Shown here: one piece after another, positions 30,337 through 39,150 of the stretch
Layout: every line of letters starts with the position of its first letter
Numbering within the stretch: the first letter of the stretch is position 1
Assembly: GCA_015055525.1 (NCBI GenBank)
Contig: SVHZ01000014.1
Location: forward strand, 1-40,949
DNA length: 40,949 bases
Reading direction: 5' to 3'
From: Clostridiales bacterium
GTDB lineage: Bacteria; Bacillota; Clostridia; Christensenellales; Borkfalkiaceae
Notes under the pieces: model-generated
What the model was told of the DNA's origin: nothing
The model's input: the letters and a program-made list of their open reading frames with translations, nothing else
Database searches by the model: none
Position numbers and translations under genes: made by a program

Positions 30337-31164
30337 TTACTTAAAATAAATTTTACCGATTTTTCCTTTTCTTAAATCGGAAATTATAAGATTCGACGCT
30401 CTTTCCTCGTCAATTTCTCCACCCTTTTTCAAAGCGCCACGCCTTGATGCTATTTGATAAAAGACGTTTGCCGGCTCATCATCTTCATTAACGCCGTAAA
30501 TACTTGATAAAACGCCCTTGTATTCTTTTTGAAGGTATTTTATAAGATCGATAGAAAGTTCGATAAAATCAACTATATCGTCGTTAATAGAGCCGATAAA
30601 CGCAAGGTATTCAGCATAAGTTTGATTTTCAAAAGAAGGTGGCGTAGTACCCGGCGTATCTAAAAGTTCAAGCTCTTTAATTTTAACCCATTGCTTGTTT
30701 TTGGTAACGCCTGCCTTATCCCCAGTCTTTGCCCTTTTATTTCCACAAAGCAAGTTTATAAGCGTAGATTTACCGGTATTTGGAATACCTGCTACCATTA
30801 CTCTTAACGGTTTTTTTATACCTTTTGATTTATATTTTTCTAAAACACTAGAAAGCGAAGAAACTATTGCGTTATATAATTTAACAGCGCTCTTTTCACT
30901 AGTACCTATTACCGGCACGGCAATCTTTCCTTGTTTACTAAACGTTTCAACAACGGTCTTTACGTCTTTTTCACTAACCAAATCAGTTTTATTAATAGCG
31001 TAAACTACAGGTTTATTTCCAAACACACTAGATAATTTTTTGTTAAGACACGCAAAAGGAGCTCTTGCATCTAGAACCATAATAATTCCGTCGCAGAGCT
31101 TTACTTCCTCTTCCATCATTCTTAACGCTTTGGTCATGTGACCGGGAAACCATTGTAAATGCAT
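30337..31164 (-). CDS. rbgA: Ribosome biogenesis GTPase RbgA (YlqF)
   Basis: Circularly permuted GTPase needed for late 50S assembly (275 aa). The G motifs appear in the permuted order: NKTDLV (G4, about 59-64), an ARAPFA stretch before it, IPNTGKSTLINLL (G1, about 129-141) and DTPGTTPP (G3). The start MHLQWFPGHMTKA is the YlqF signature. The C-terminal helical domain carries an unusual VNEDDEPANVFYQIASRRGALKKGG, close to the family pattern. It sits 1-2 nt from both neighbours in the trmD-rbgA-rnhB run. Confidence 0.96.
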   Translation of the reverse strand: MHLQWFPGHMTKALRMMEEEVKLCDGIIMVLDARAPFACLNKKLSSVFGNKPVVYAINKTDLVSEKDVKTVVETFSKQGKIAVPVIGTSEKSAVKLYNAIVSSLSSVLEKYKSKGIKKPLRVMVAGIPNTGKSTLINLLCGNKRAKTGDKAGVTKNKQWVKIKELELLDTPGTTPPSFENQTYAEYLAFIGSINDDIVDFIELSIDLIKYLQKEYKGVLSSIYGVNEDDEPANVFYQIASRRGALKKGGEIDEERASNLIISDLRKGKIGKIYFK

Positions 31165-31165
31165 A

Positions 31166-31834
31166 TTACTTGCCTAATAAATCCGGGCGGAATTTTTCAG
31201 TTAATTCCAAGGATTTTTGCTTTCTCCACTTGTTTACTTCGGCGTGATTACCTGAAAGCAAAACGTCGGGAACTTTTTCACCCATAAATTCTTGAGGGCG
31301 AGTATATTGCGGATATTCAAGAAGTCCGTCTGAAAAACTTTCTTCGTTTAGCGACTCGCTTGCAATTACACCGTCAACGTACCTGCAAACTGCATCTGTC
31401 ATAACCATTGCAGGAAGTTCGCCACCGGTTAAAACGTAATCGCCGATTGAAATTTCTTGATCAATGCAAAGAGTTATAATTCTTTCATCAAGACCTTCGT
31501 AATGACCGCAAAGTATAAGTAAACGTTCAACTTTACAAAGTTCTTTTACAACGCTTTGAGAAAAAGTCTTTCCCCTTGGAGAAGTGAAAATTCGTAGCGC
31601 CTTATGTTCGGGATCAATAGAATTTATAGCATCAAAAACCGGCTGTGGCATCATTACCATACCTGCGCCACCGCCGAAAGGATAATCGTCGCACTTTTTG
31701 TGCTTATCCTTAGAATATTCTCTAATATCGTGAATATTAATTTCAATTTTACCCGCTTTTTGCGCTCTGCCAATAATACTTTCATTAAGCGGAGCGAACA
31801 TTTCGGGGAAAAGTGTTAAAATATCAATCTTCAC
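31166..31834 (-). CDS. trmD: tRNA (guanine-N1)-methyltransferase
   Basis: Methylates G37 of tRNAs that read CNN and similar codons, preventing frameshifts (222 aa). The trefoil-knot SAM site is present: ILTLFPEMF start, FGGGAGMVM, LCGHYEGLDERI, SIGDYVLTGGELPAMVM and YPQYTRP. Translation begins at GTG 31834 inside the last 11 nt of rimM; no ATG alternative exists near the family start. The rimM-trmD pair is conserved across bacteria. rplS, its usual downstream partner, is displaced here. Confidence 0.97.
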   Translation of the reverse strand: MKIDILTLFPEMFAPLNESIIGRAQKAGKIEINIHDIREYSKDKHKKCDDYPFGGGAGMVMMPQPVFDAINSIDPEHKALRIFTSPRGKTFSQSVVKELCKVERLLILCGHYEGLDERIITLCIDQEISIGDYVLTGGELPAMVMTDAVCRYVDGVIASESLNEESFSDGLLEYPQYTRPQEFMGEKVPDVLLSGNHAEVNKWRKQKSLELTEKFRPDLLGK

Positions 31835-32327
31835 TATATTTAACCCCGTCTAATTTTTCTTTAGAAACAGAAAGAGTTTTAGCATTAAAATCAAAGACAA
31901 TTTCAAGCGATTTCAAAAACGGAAAATACCATTTCTTACCATTATTAACGATTTCAAACATATCAACGCTTGCTTGAATAACGTCTAAAACGGTACCTTG
32001 ATCTTCTCCGTCAACTAAAACTTTAAGCCCTATTATGTCAGAGATAAAAAACTCGTCGTCTTTCTTATTGATTTTATTTTTCTCCACGTAAAAATCTACG
32101 CCACGGAAAAGTTCAGCGGTATTTCTATCTGAAATACCTTCAAGCATTAAAAAAGCAAAGCCTGAAAATGCATCGCGAATTTTAAGAACTTTATATAACT
32201 TTCCGTTAGCGTCGTATACGTTTTTTACGTTTTTTATACTCGAAAAACCGTCGGCTAATATGCGTGCCTTAACCTCACCTTTTATACCTTGCGGTTTAAC
32301 GACGTTAAAACAAATAATTTTTTCCAT
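31824..32327 (-). CDS. rimM: 16S rRNA processing factor RimM
   Basis: 30S maturation factor that binds S19 (167 aa). The N-terminal barrel begins ICFNVVKPQGIKGEVKARIL, where the usual GxxHGIKGE is seen as KPQGIKGE. Motifs DRNTAELFRGVDFYV and the PRC-barrel C-terminal domain (FFISDIIGLKVLVDGEDQGTVLDV, WYFPFL) fit well. The stop overlaps the trmD start by 11 nt. It follows khpA after 20 nt. Confidence 0.93.
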   Translation of the reverse strand: MEKIICFNVVKPQGIKGEVKARILADGFSSIKNVKNVYDANGKLYKVLKIRDAFSGFAFLMLEGISDRNTAELFRGVDFYVEKNKINKKDDEFFISDIIGLKVLVDGEDQGTVLDVIQASVDMFEIVNNGKKWYFPFLKSLEIVFDFNAKTLSVSKEKLDGVKYSED

Positions 32328-32347
32328 AAAAAGATGAGAGAAATTTA

Positions 32348-32590
32348 TTAAATTTCTCCCTTTGCCTTTATTTCAACGTTATATTTTTTATTTTCTTTCG
32401 CGCTTGCAGAACGAACGATAGTTCTAAGTGCCTTAGCAAGTTTACCTTGACGACCTATAACCTTACCCATATCGCTTTCATCAAGAACGACAGTAACGTT
32501 AACAACGTTGCCTTCTTCTTTTACGATATATTCAATATCGTCTTGCTTTTCAGCAAATCTGTTTACGATGAATTTAATGAGTTCGAGCAT
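32348..32590 (-). CDS. khpA: KH-domain RNA-binding protein KhpA
   Basis: 80-aa single KH domain protein that pairs with KhpB (Jag) in Firmicutes to bind mRNAs and sRNAs. The KH core is VVLDESDMGKVIGRQGKLAKALRTIVRSAS, with the G-x-x-G loop as GRQG. It sits between rpsP and rimM, its usual location. AAGGGG precedes the ATG at 32590. Confidence 0.95.
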   Translation of the reverse strand: MLELIKFIVNRFAEKQDDIEYIVKEEGNVVNVTVVLDESDMGKVIGRQGKLAKALRTIVRSASAKENKKYNVEIKAKGEI

Positions 32591-32604
32591 GTCTTACCCC
32601 TTAA

Positions 32605-32901
32605 TTACTTCTTTTTCTTCTTAGGGTTAGTCTTAGAAGGTGAAAGTTTTTCAGATTTTTCAATAACGCCTGCTTTAACAAGAATATTCTTTACAGTTTC
32701 AGTAGGTTGAACACCGTTAGCAATCCATTTTTTTGCTTTTTCAACGTCAACAACAACTTCTGCTGGGTTAGTATTAGGATTGTAGTGACCAATCTTTTCA
32801 ATATACTTACCATCTCTTGCTACTCTTGAATCAACAACTACTATTCTGTATAAAGCGTTACCCTTATCACCAAGTCTAGTTAATCTCATCTTTACTGCCA
32901 T
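32605..32901 (-). CDS. rpsP: 30S ribosomal protein S16
   Basis: 98 aa, with the typical MAVKMRLTRLGDKGNALYRIVVVDSR start, DGKYIEKIGHYNPN, and VEKAKKWIANGVQPTETVKNIL. The C-terminus is extended by a basic Lys-rich tail (TNPKKKKK). It is part of the ffh-rpsP-khpA-rimM-trmD order. Confidence 0.98.
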   Translation of the reverse strand: MAVKMRLTRLGDKGNALYRIVVVDSRVARDGKYIEKIGHYNPNTNPAEVVVDVEKAKKWIANGVQPTETVKNILVKAGVIEKSEKLSPSKTNPKKKKK

Positions 32902-32954
32902 AATTTTAATCCTCCGTTAAAATCTTTATTTTACGCAATTTTTGCGTTTATTCC

Positions 32955-34283
32955 TTACATAAACGGCAATCTTCTCTTGCCATTTTTTAATTGTTTCATT
33001 AAAAGTTTTGTTTGTTCAAACTGTTTAAGAAGTTGATTTATTTCTTGAACTGTCGTACCACTACCCATCGCTATTCTATTCTTTCTTGAATAATTAAGTA
33101 GTGACGGATCTTTACGTTCTTTCTTAGTCATAGAGCAAATAATTGCCTTTTGTCTTTCAATTTTACTCTCGTCAATCTCACCGGGTTTAACGCCTTTTAA
33201 CTTGCCCATGCCCATACCTGGAAGCATGTTCATAATGTCGCCAACGCCACCCATTTTTTTAACCATTTCAAACTGCTCTAAGAAATCTTCCAAGGTAAAA
33301 GAATTTTCTTGCATCTTTTTTGTAAGTTTCTTAGCGTCTTCTTCGGTTATTGCCTCTTGCGCCTTTTCAATAAGTGATAAAACGTCACCCATGCCAAGTA
33401 TACGCTTAGCCATACGGTCGGGGTAAAATGGTTCTAAGTCGCCAAGTTTTTCGCCTACGCTTGAAAACTTAATAGGTTTACCCGTTACCGCTTTTACTGA
33501 TAAGCAAGCACCGCCTCTCGTATCGCCGTCAAGTTTAGTTAAAACGCAACCGGTAATTTCAAGTTTTTCATTAAAAGACTTTGCTACGTTAACCGCATCT
33601 TGACCAGTCATCGAATCGATTGTGAGCAAAATTTCAGTAGGTTTAACCGCATTTGAAATCTCAATGAGTTCTTGCATTAATTCTTCATCGATATGAAGTC
33701 TACCAGCGGTGTCCACAATAACCGTATCAAAACCAAATTGCCTTGCGTGCTTAATAGCGTTTTGCGCTATAATTACGGGGTTTTTAACGCCTTCTTCATA
33801 AACGTCAACCCCCGCTTGCGAACCTACGACTTTTAATTGATTGATTGCCGCAGGACGGTAAATATCACAAGCAACGAGCAAAGGCTTTTTACCTGATTTT
33901 TTAAGATGAAGAGCAAGTTTACCAGAGAGCGTGGTTTTACCAGCGCCTTGCAAACCGCACATCATTATAACCGTTGGAAGTTCAGATGAAACAAGTAACT
34001 TACTATTAGTGCTACCCATAAGTTCAGTAAGTTCATCTGATACTATTTTAATAACTTGTTGCGTAGGGCTTAAACTCTTGATAACTTCTTGACCTAACGC
34101 CTTTTCGCTAACCTTATTAACAAAATCTTTTGCAACAAGAATATTAACGTCCGCCTCTAAAAGGGCTATTCTAATTTCACGCATGGCTTGCTTAATCTCA
34201 AGCTCGGTAAGAGTTCCGCGCTTGGTAAGTTTTGTAAATACGTGATTGAGTTTTTCACTCAATCCACTAAATACGTTTGCCAT
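32955..34283 (-). CDS. ffh: Signal recognition particle protein Ffh
   Basis: SRP54 GTPase that delivers nascent membrane proteins to FtsY (442 aa). The N domain occupies about 1-90. The G domain has MCGLQGAGKTTLSGKLA (G1, about 108-124), DIYRPAAINQL, DTAGRLHIDEELM (G3) and TKLDGDTRGGACLS (G4/G5). The M domain from about 300 is Met-rich (MKKMGGVGDIMNMLPGMGMGKLK) with the RNA-binding IAMGSGTTVQEINQLLKQF. It follows ylxM by 1-2 nt and should depend on the promoter at 34594-34622. Confidence 0.98.
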   Translation of the reverse strand: MANVFSGLSEKLNHVFTKLTKRGTLTELEIKQAMREIRIALLEADVNILVAKDFVNKVSEKALGQEVIKSLSPTQQVIKIVSDELTELMGSTNSKLLVSSELPTVIMMCGLQGAGKTTLSGKLALHLKKSGKKPLLVACDIYRPAAINQLKVVGSQAGVDVYEEGVKNPVIIAQNAIKHARQFGFDTVIVDTAGRLHIDEELMQELIEISNAVKPTEILLTIDSMTGQDAVNVAKSFNEKLEITGCVLTKLDGDTRGGACLSVKAVTGKPIKFSSVGEKLGDLEPFYPDRMAKRILGMGDVLSLIEKAQEAITEEDAKKLTKKMQENSFTLEDFLEQFEMVKKMGGVGDIMNMLPGMGMGKLKGVKPGEIDESKIERQKAIICSMTKKERKDPSLLNYSRKNRIAMGSGTTVQEINQLLKQFEQTKLLMKQLKNGKRRLPFM

Positions 34284-34284
34284 A

Positions 34285-34581
34285 TTAGCCCCCTATAATG
34301 CGTTCAAGTTCATTTTTTACGTTTTCATCTGTAATCTTATCACTTAACTTTTTAAGTTGACGTTTCTTTTCAAGTAATGCTAATTTTTCTTCATAAGAAA
34401 CGAGTATTTCTTTAGTTTTAGTAATCGTATCACTAACGCCTTGACGAGATATGTTTTTAATCTCAGAAATCTCTCCAAGCGATAAATCACACTCAACGTA
34501 TAAAGAAAATATATCTGCTTGTTTTTCAGTTAACAAACTTTTATATATTGAAAAAAGTTCTAAATACTCGTAGATATCCAT
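34285..34581 (-). CDS. ylxM: YlxM-family SRP-associated HTH protein
   Basis: 98 aa. It starts MDIYEYLELFSIYKSLLTEKQADIFSLYVECDLSLGEISE, then carries the HTH NISRQGVSDTITKTKEILVSYEEKL. YlxM proteins sit before ffh and are thought to affect SRP assembly. A longer frame to 34644 runs through a terminator and promoter and is excluded. There is no ribosome binding site before ATG 34581, and the predicted transcript would start only about 6 nt upstream, so initiation may be leaderless-type. Confidence 0.88.
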   Translation of the reverse strand: MDIYEYLELFSIYKSLLTEKQADIFSLYVECDLSLGEISEIKNISRQGVSDTITKTKEILVSYEEKLALLEKKRQLKKLSDKITDENVKNELERIIGG

Positions 34582-34593
34582 ATTACGAAAGCA

Positions 34594-34622
34594 ATTATAC
34601 AATAAAAAAATAAAGGTGTCAA
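34594..34622 (-). promoter_or_regulatory. Promoter of ylxM-ffh, overlapping the ftsY terminator
   Basis: On the minus strand, consensus TTGACA (34622-34617), a 17-nt spacer and consensus TATAAT (34599-34594). The -35 box is part of the descending terminator arm CTTGACACC, and the spacer is its T tract. The predicted start near 34587 is about 6 nt before ATG 34581. Confidence 0.82.
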
Positions 34623-34640
34623 GCATTTTTACTTGACACC
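34603..34640 (-). terminator. Intrinsic terminator after ftsY
   Basis: A 9-bp stem GGTGTCAAG/CTTGACACC (34632-34640 with 34615-34623) and an 8-nt loop are followed by TTTATTTTTTT on the minus strand, 12 nt after the ftsY stop. Confidence 0.9.
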
Positions 34641-34652
34641 GCAAAATTTTTA

Positions 34653-35549
34653 TTAAAATAATCCGTCTACGAAATCTTCTAAATCAAACTCTTCAAGATC
34701 GCCTAATTTTTCGCCAACGCCAACGAAAGCAACGGGAACGCCGTGTTCAGCAAGCATTGATAACACAAATCCACCTTTAGCAGTTCCGTCAAGTTTAGTT
34801 AAAACAATACCGTCAAGTTCAACCGCTTGGTCAAAAGTTTCTACTTGTGAGATTGCGTTTTGACCGGTAGTTGAATCTAAAACTATGAGTTTTTTGAAAT
34901 CGGCGTCAGGATATTCACGCTCAACAACTCTACTCATTTTTTTAAGTTCTTCCATTAAGTTGCTCTTAACGTGAAGTCTACCTGCGGTATCGATAATCAA
35001 AACGTCGGTATTTTTTGCCTTGGCAGATGCTATTGCATCGTAAACAACTGCAGACGGATCTGCACCTTCGGCGTGCTTAATAATTCTAACGTCCGCTCTA
35101 CTTGCCCACTCGGTAAGTTGATCAGACGCCGCTGCGCGGAAGGTATCCGCCGCGCAAAGTGTTACGCTTTTACCATTTTGTTTATAGTAATTTGCAAGTT
35201 TGCCAATCGTAGTAGTTTTGCCAACTCCGTTTACGCCAACGAGCATTATAACCGTAGGATAATCCGTTTCAAAATCTTCTACGTCTTCACACGCGGAAAC
35301 GAGCGATTCTTTTAAGGAATTGATAACGAAATCTCTATCTTTTACGCTACCTTCAATCATCTTATCTCGCAAATCATCAATAACGTCCATAGCAAAATTT
35401 ACGGATAAATCAGATGCAATAAGCGCGTCTAAGAGTTCATCGTAAAACTCGTCGCCAATTCTATCTATTGAAAACACGCGAGAAAATGTATCCGCAATTT
35501 TATCCTTAGTCTTTTTAAGCGAACTTGCTAATTTTGAAAAAATACCCAT
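34653..35549 (-). CDS. ftsY: SRP receptor FtsY
   Basis: Membrane-associated GTPase partner of Ffh (298 aa, the short Gram-positive form without the long acidic A domain). The N domain covers about 1-85. The G domain has MLVGVNGVGKTTTIGKLANYY (G1), AADTFRAAASDQL, DTAGRLHVKSNLMEEL (G3) and TKLDGTAKGGFVLSM (G4/G5), then VGVGEKLGDLEEFDLEDFVDGLF at the C-terminus. ATG 35549 overlaps the smc stop by one base. The smc-ftsY order is conserved in Firmicutes. Transcription is predicted to stop after this gene. Confidence 0.98.
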   Translation of the reverse strand: MGIFSKLASSLKKTKDKIADTFSRVFSIDRIGDEFYDELLDALIASDLSVNFAMDVIDDLRDKMIEGSVKDRDFVINSLKESLVSACEDVEDFETDYPTVIMLVGVNGVGKTTTIGKLANYYKQNGKSVTLCAADTFRAAASDQLTEWASRADVRIIKHAEGADPSAVVYDAIASAKAKNTDVLIIDTAGRLHVKSNLMEELKKMSRVVEREYPDADFKKLIVLDSTTGQNAISQVETFDQAVELDGIVLTKLDGTAKGGFVLSMLAEHGVPVAFVGVGEKLGDLEEFDLEDFVDGLF

Positions 35550-38500
35550 TAACTTTTAATTCCTTCCATATCAATAGCATCAGAAAGTTTAACGGAAACG
35601 ATACTTGATACGCCCTTTTCAGGCATTGTAACACCGAATAAACCATCGGCATTTTCCATTGTAACTTTCTTGTGAGTAATACAAATAAATTGAGTTTCTT
35701 TTGAGAAGTTTTTAAGATATTTTGCAAATCTTTCAACGTTTGCATCGTCGAGCGCCGCTTCAATTTCGTCAAGCACGCAGAACGGCATTGGGCGAAGCCT
35801 TAATATTGCAAATAGTATCGCAATAGCCGTGAGCGACATTTCGCCACCTGATAAAAGTGAAATCTTTTGAAGTTTCTTTCCCGGTGGTTCGGCAACGATT
35901 TCAATACCTGCATCAAGCGGATCCCCGGTAGTGCTTTCTTCAATTATAAGATCTGCAGTACCACCGCCAAAGAGTTCTTTGAAAATCTTGGTAAAGTTAG
36001 ACCTTATAGTCTTAAATCCGTCGTTGAAAGTCAAAGTCATTTCCTTAGTTAAATCGTCGATAACCTTTTGTAAATCGTCTTGCGCTTTATAAAGGTCGTC
36101 ACGTTGAGAAACTAATTCGTTATAAGACTCGCTAAGTTCGTTATACTCTTCAATAGCGTTCGGGTTAATACTGCCAAGCGCTGCAATCTTGCGTTTTAAT
36201 GAAGAAATTTCTTGGCTAGAAGTTGCAATCTCGTAATTTTCATCGCGAAGAGGCTTACAAGTTTCATAAGTAAGTTGATATTCCGTGAAAAGATTTTGCG
36301 ACATAAAGTCAAGTTCCGTGTCAACTTTAGTATAGTTAACTTCTTCGTTTGCTTTCTTTTCAGTATTTTTATCGATATCCGCTTGCAATACTTCACGCTT
36401 TAAGTTGTCTTGCGCGATAAGTTCGTTAAGCCTTTCTTTCTTTTTATCAAATTCCGCTTGTTGACGGCGTAAATCTTCTAAAACCTTTTTATCTTCAGTA
36501 GAAAGGGCAACTTGCTCTGCTTGTCTTGTTAAATTTTCAATAATTTTAACGTTATTTTGAGCGGTAACCGCGTTCTTTTTAATCGATTCTTCAATCTCGA
36601 TAATTTCTTGTGAAATTCTTTCAATCTCGCTTTCGTTTGCCGAAATTTCAGCATATAATTGAGAAAGCCTTGACTGAACTTCAGTATTTTCGGCAAGTAA
36701 CTCGTTATGCTTTTTGCGGAGTTCTTGGAAGAGTTCACGTTGCTCGGTTTGCTCCTTAACACCACGCTCTTTTTCTTTACTAATTTTTTCGTTACCAGCC
36801 TCAATATCGGTATACGCAACTGAAATTTCTGAAAGACGGTTGCTGATTACCGCAATATCGTCTTTATTCTTTTCAATTTCTTTTTGAATATCGGATAAAA
36901 CGATTTCGCTAGCATTGATTTTTTCTCGAAGAGAAAGAGAGGTTTGCTTAGCCTCTTGGAGAATAAGGTTTTCCTTATTCAAAAGTTCAATTTCAGCGTT
37001 AACTTGCTCTAATAAATTAGCCTTGTTGTTTTGAAGAATTTCAATTTCCTTAGTATCTTTTTGGATAGCGATTTGAAGTTCTTCAAGTTGACGATCAACG
37101 CCAAGAAGATTAGCGTCGTTTTTACGCTTTGAACCGCCTGACATTGAACCAGATTGCGAAAGCACGTCACCATCTAACGTTACGATTTTGAAAGCAAAAC
37201 GATACTTTTTAGCAATAGCGGTTGCGTATTGTAAGTTTTCACAAATTAAGGTATTTCCAAGCAAATGCGAAACGACGTTTTCATAATAACCATCGTATTT
37301 TACAAGAGAGTCTGCAAACCCTATCGCTCCAACTTCCTTGCTTGCTTGAGTAATTTCACTACCGTTAAATCTCGGTTTTACTGAAGTAACGGGAAGAATA
37401 GTTATTCTACCACCGTCAGTACGTTTTAAGTAATTGATTACAAATTCCGCATCGTCAGGGTTATCTGTAACAACGTTTTGAAGAGCCCCACCGATAGCGG
37501 TTTCAATAGCCATTTCATACTTTTTGTCAGTTGAAATAAGCGATGCAACCACACCTTTGACCTTCTTTGCAAGTTCAGGATTAGTTTTTACCGCGTGCAT
37601 AAGGTTTTTAACAGAGTGAGAATATCCTTCAAACGAGTTTTTCAAACCTTGATATAATCTTAAACTCGTTTCTTCACCCGTAAGTTTTGTTTTTAACGAG
37701 TAAATCTTATTTTCAACGCTTTCAAGATACTTGTTTGATGAAGAAATTGATTCTTCTCTATCCTTAATTGAAATTTTAGTTTTTTCAATAAGTTCTTCTT
37801 GAGTTTTAAGATTTACCTTATTTTGTTCGTTTTCTACCGATAATACGGTATATTTATCAACGAGTGCATTAACCTTTTCAACGATTGCTTTTTGTTGAGT
37901 TGTAATAACCGATTGTTCACTTGATAACGCACCGAGATTTTTATTGATATCTGCTAAAGATTCAACGCTCTTAATAACTTGATTTTGAGCGGTTTCAGCC
38001 AAGTCTTCACCCTTACTAATTTCCGCAGATAACGAAGTGATTTTTTTGCTAATTTCCGCAGATTTTTTAGTTAAGACTTCTATTTCTTTATTGCATTTAA
38101 CGTTGTAATCCCTCTTTGATTCAAGAGCCTCGTTATTTACTCTAATTTTTTCTTCGCCGTTTTCATCAGCTTGTCTAAGCCTTTCGTTTTCGGAGCGGAA
38201 GAAGGATATTTTTTCCGCAAAAACTTTTGCCTCGCCAGTCTGCTTTTCAATGTCAACCGAACGGTCTGTTATCTCGTTTGCAATAGCCCTTAACAAATCG
38301 TCTGCACTCTTAATTTCTTCTTGGTGCTTATTGTAAGCTAAAACGGTTTCGTTAAGTTCAACACGCCTTGCTTCAATTTCTTCATTAAGACCGTCTATTC
38401 TATTTTGAATTTTGCGCTTTGTTTCACTAGCATTTTCGTATTTATATAAATAGGTATTGATTTCGTGGAATTTAAGTTGCTCTGAAAGCGCTCTATTTGC

Positions 38501-39145
38501 ACGAGTCTTTTCCGCTTGTTTTCTAAGCGGTTCAAGTTGACGTTCACGTTCAGTTATAATATCCGAAACACGAATAATGTTATCAGCCGTTCTAGAAAGT
38601 TTGTTCATCGTTTCCTTTCTATCACGCTTGGTTTTAGCAATGCCTACAGCCTCTTCAAAAATAGCCCTTCTATCTTCAGGCTTTGAGGATAAAATTTCAG
38701 ACACTTTACCTTGACCTATAATAGTGTAACCTTCCTTACTTACACCGCACTCGTGAAGAGCATCAATAAGATCCTTCATTCTGCAAGGTTGGCGGTTAAG
38801 GAAATATTCACTATCACCGTTTCTATATAACTTTCTAGTCATAACGACTTCGTTATATTCAAGGCTAGGAAATAGTTTTTCGGTATTATTAAAATATAAC
38901 GAAACTTCGCAATAAGAAAGAGATTTTCTTGCTTGCGTTCCGTTAAATATAACGTCTTGCATAGACGAACCACGCAAAGTCTTAGCCGATTGCTCGCCTA
39001 AAACCCATCTAATTGCGTCCGCTACGTTTGACTTACCGCAACCGTTAGGACCTACTATCGCGGTTATACCGTCGAGAAGGTCAATTTTTACCTTGTCTGC
39101 AAACGACTTAAAGCCTAGCAGTTCTATTCTTTCGAAATTGAGCAT
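35549..39145 (-). CDS. smc: Chromosome partition protein SMC
   Basis: Condensin ATPase, 1198 aa, full length (usual about 1180-1190). Walker A is VGPNGCGKSNVADAIRW (about 31-47), followed by the Q-loop region. Long coiled coils (about 165-500 and 680-1010) flank a hinge (about 515-670) with the Gly-rich SGSMSGGSKRK exit. Near the C-terminus are the ABC signature SLLSGGEMSLTAIAI and Walker B FCVLDEIEAALDDANV. It acts with ScpA/ScpB, which are not in this window, in chromosome organisation. The gene sits between rnc and ftsY as in other Firmicutes and shows no lesions. Confidence 0.98.
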   Translation of the reverse strand: MLNFERIELLGFKSFADKVKIDLLDGITAIVGPNGCGKSNVADAIRWVLGEQSAKTLRGSSMQDVIFNGTQARKSLSYCEVSLYFNNTEKLFPSLEYNEVVMTRKLYRNGDSEYFLNRQPCRMKDLIDALHECGVSKEGYTIIGQGKVSEILSSKPEDRRAIFEEAVGIAKTKRDRKETMNKLSRTADNIIRVSDIITERERQLEPLRKQAEKTRANRALSEQLKFHEINTYLYKYENASETKRKIQNRIDGLNEEIEARRVELNETVLAYNKHQEEIKSADDLLRAIANEITDRSVDIEKQTGEAKVFAEKISFFRSENERLRQADENGEEKIRVNNEALESKRDYNVKCNKEIEVLTKKSAEISKKITSLSAEISKGEDLAETAQNQVIKSVESLADINKNLGALSSEQSVITTQQKAIVEKVNALVDKYTVLSVENEQNKVNLKTQEELIEKTKISIKDREESISSSNKYLESVENKIYSLKTKLTGEETSLRLYQGLKNSFEGYSHSVKNLMHAVKTNPELAKKVKGVVASLISTDKKYEMAIETAIGGALQNVVTDNPDDAEFVINYLKRTDGGRITILPVTSVKPRFNGSEITQASKEVGAIGFADSLVKYDGYYENVVSHLLGNTLICENLQYATAIAKKYRFAFKIVTLDGDVLSQSGSMSGGSKRKNDANLLGVDRQLEELQIAIQKDTKEIEILQNNKANLLEQVNAEIELLNKENLILQEAKQTSLSLREKINASEIVLSDIQKEIEKNKDDIAVISNRLSEISVAYTDIEAGNEKISKEKERGVKEQTEQRELFQELRKKHNELLAENTEVQSRLSQLYAEISANESEIERISQEIIEIEESIKKNAVTAQNNVKIIENLTRQAEQVALSTEDKKVLEDLRRQQAEFDKKKERLNELIAQDNLKREVLQADIDKNTEKKANEEVNYTKVDTELDFMSQNLFTEYQLTYETCKPLRDENYEIATSSQEISSLKRKIAALGSINPNAIEEYNELSESYNELVSQRDDLYKAQDDLQKVIDDLTKEMTLTFNDGFKTIRSNFTKIFKELFGGGTADLIIEESTTGDPLDAGIEIVAEPPGKKLQKISLLSGGEMSLTAIAILFAILRLRPMPFCVLDEIEAALDDANVERFAKYLKNFSKETQFICITHKKVTMENADGLFGVTMPEKGVSSIVSVKLSDAIDMEGIKS

Positions 39146-39150
39146 GTTTT

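Noticed and set aside
34582..34644. Extended N-terminus of YlxM
   Set aside because: It would read through the ftsY terminator and the ylxM promoter, and family members start at MDIYEYLE-like sequence.
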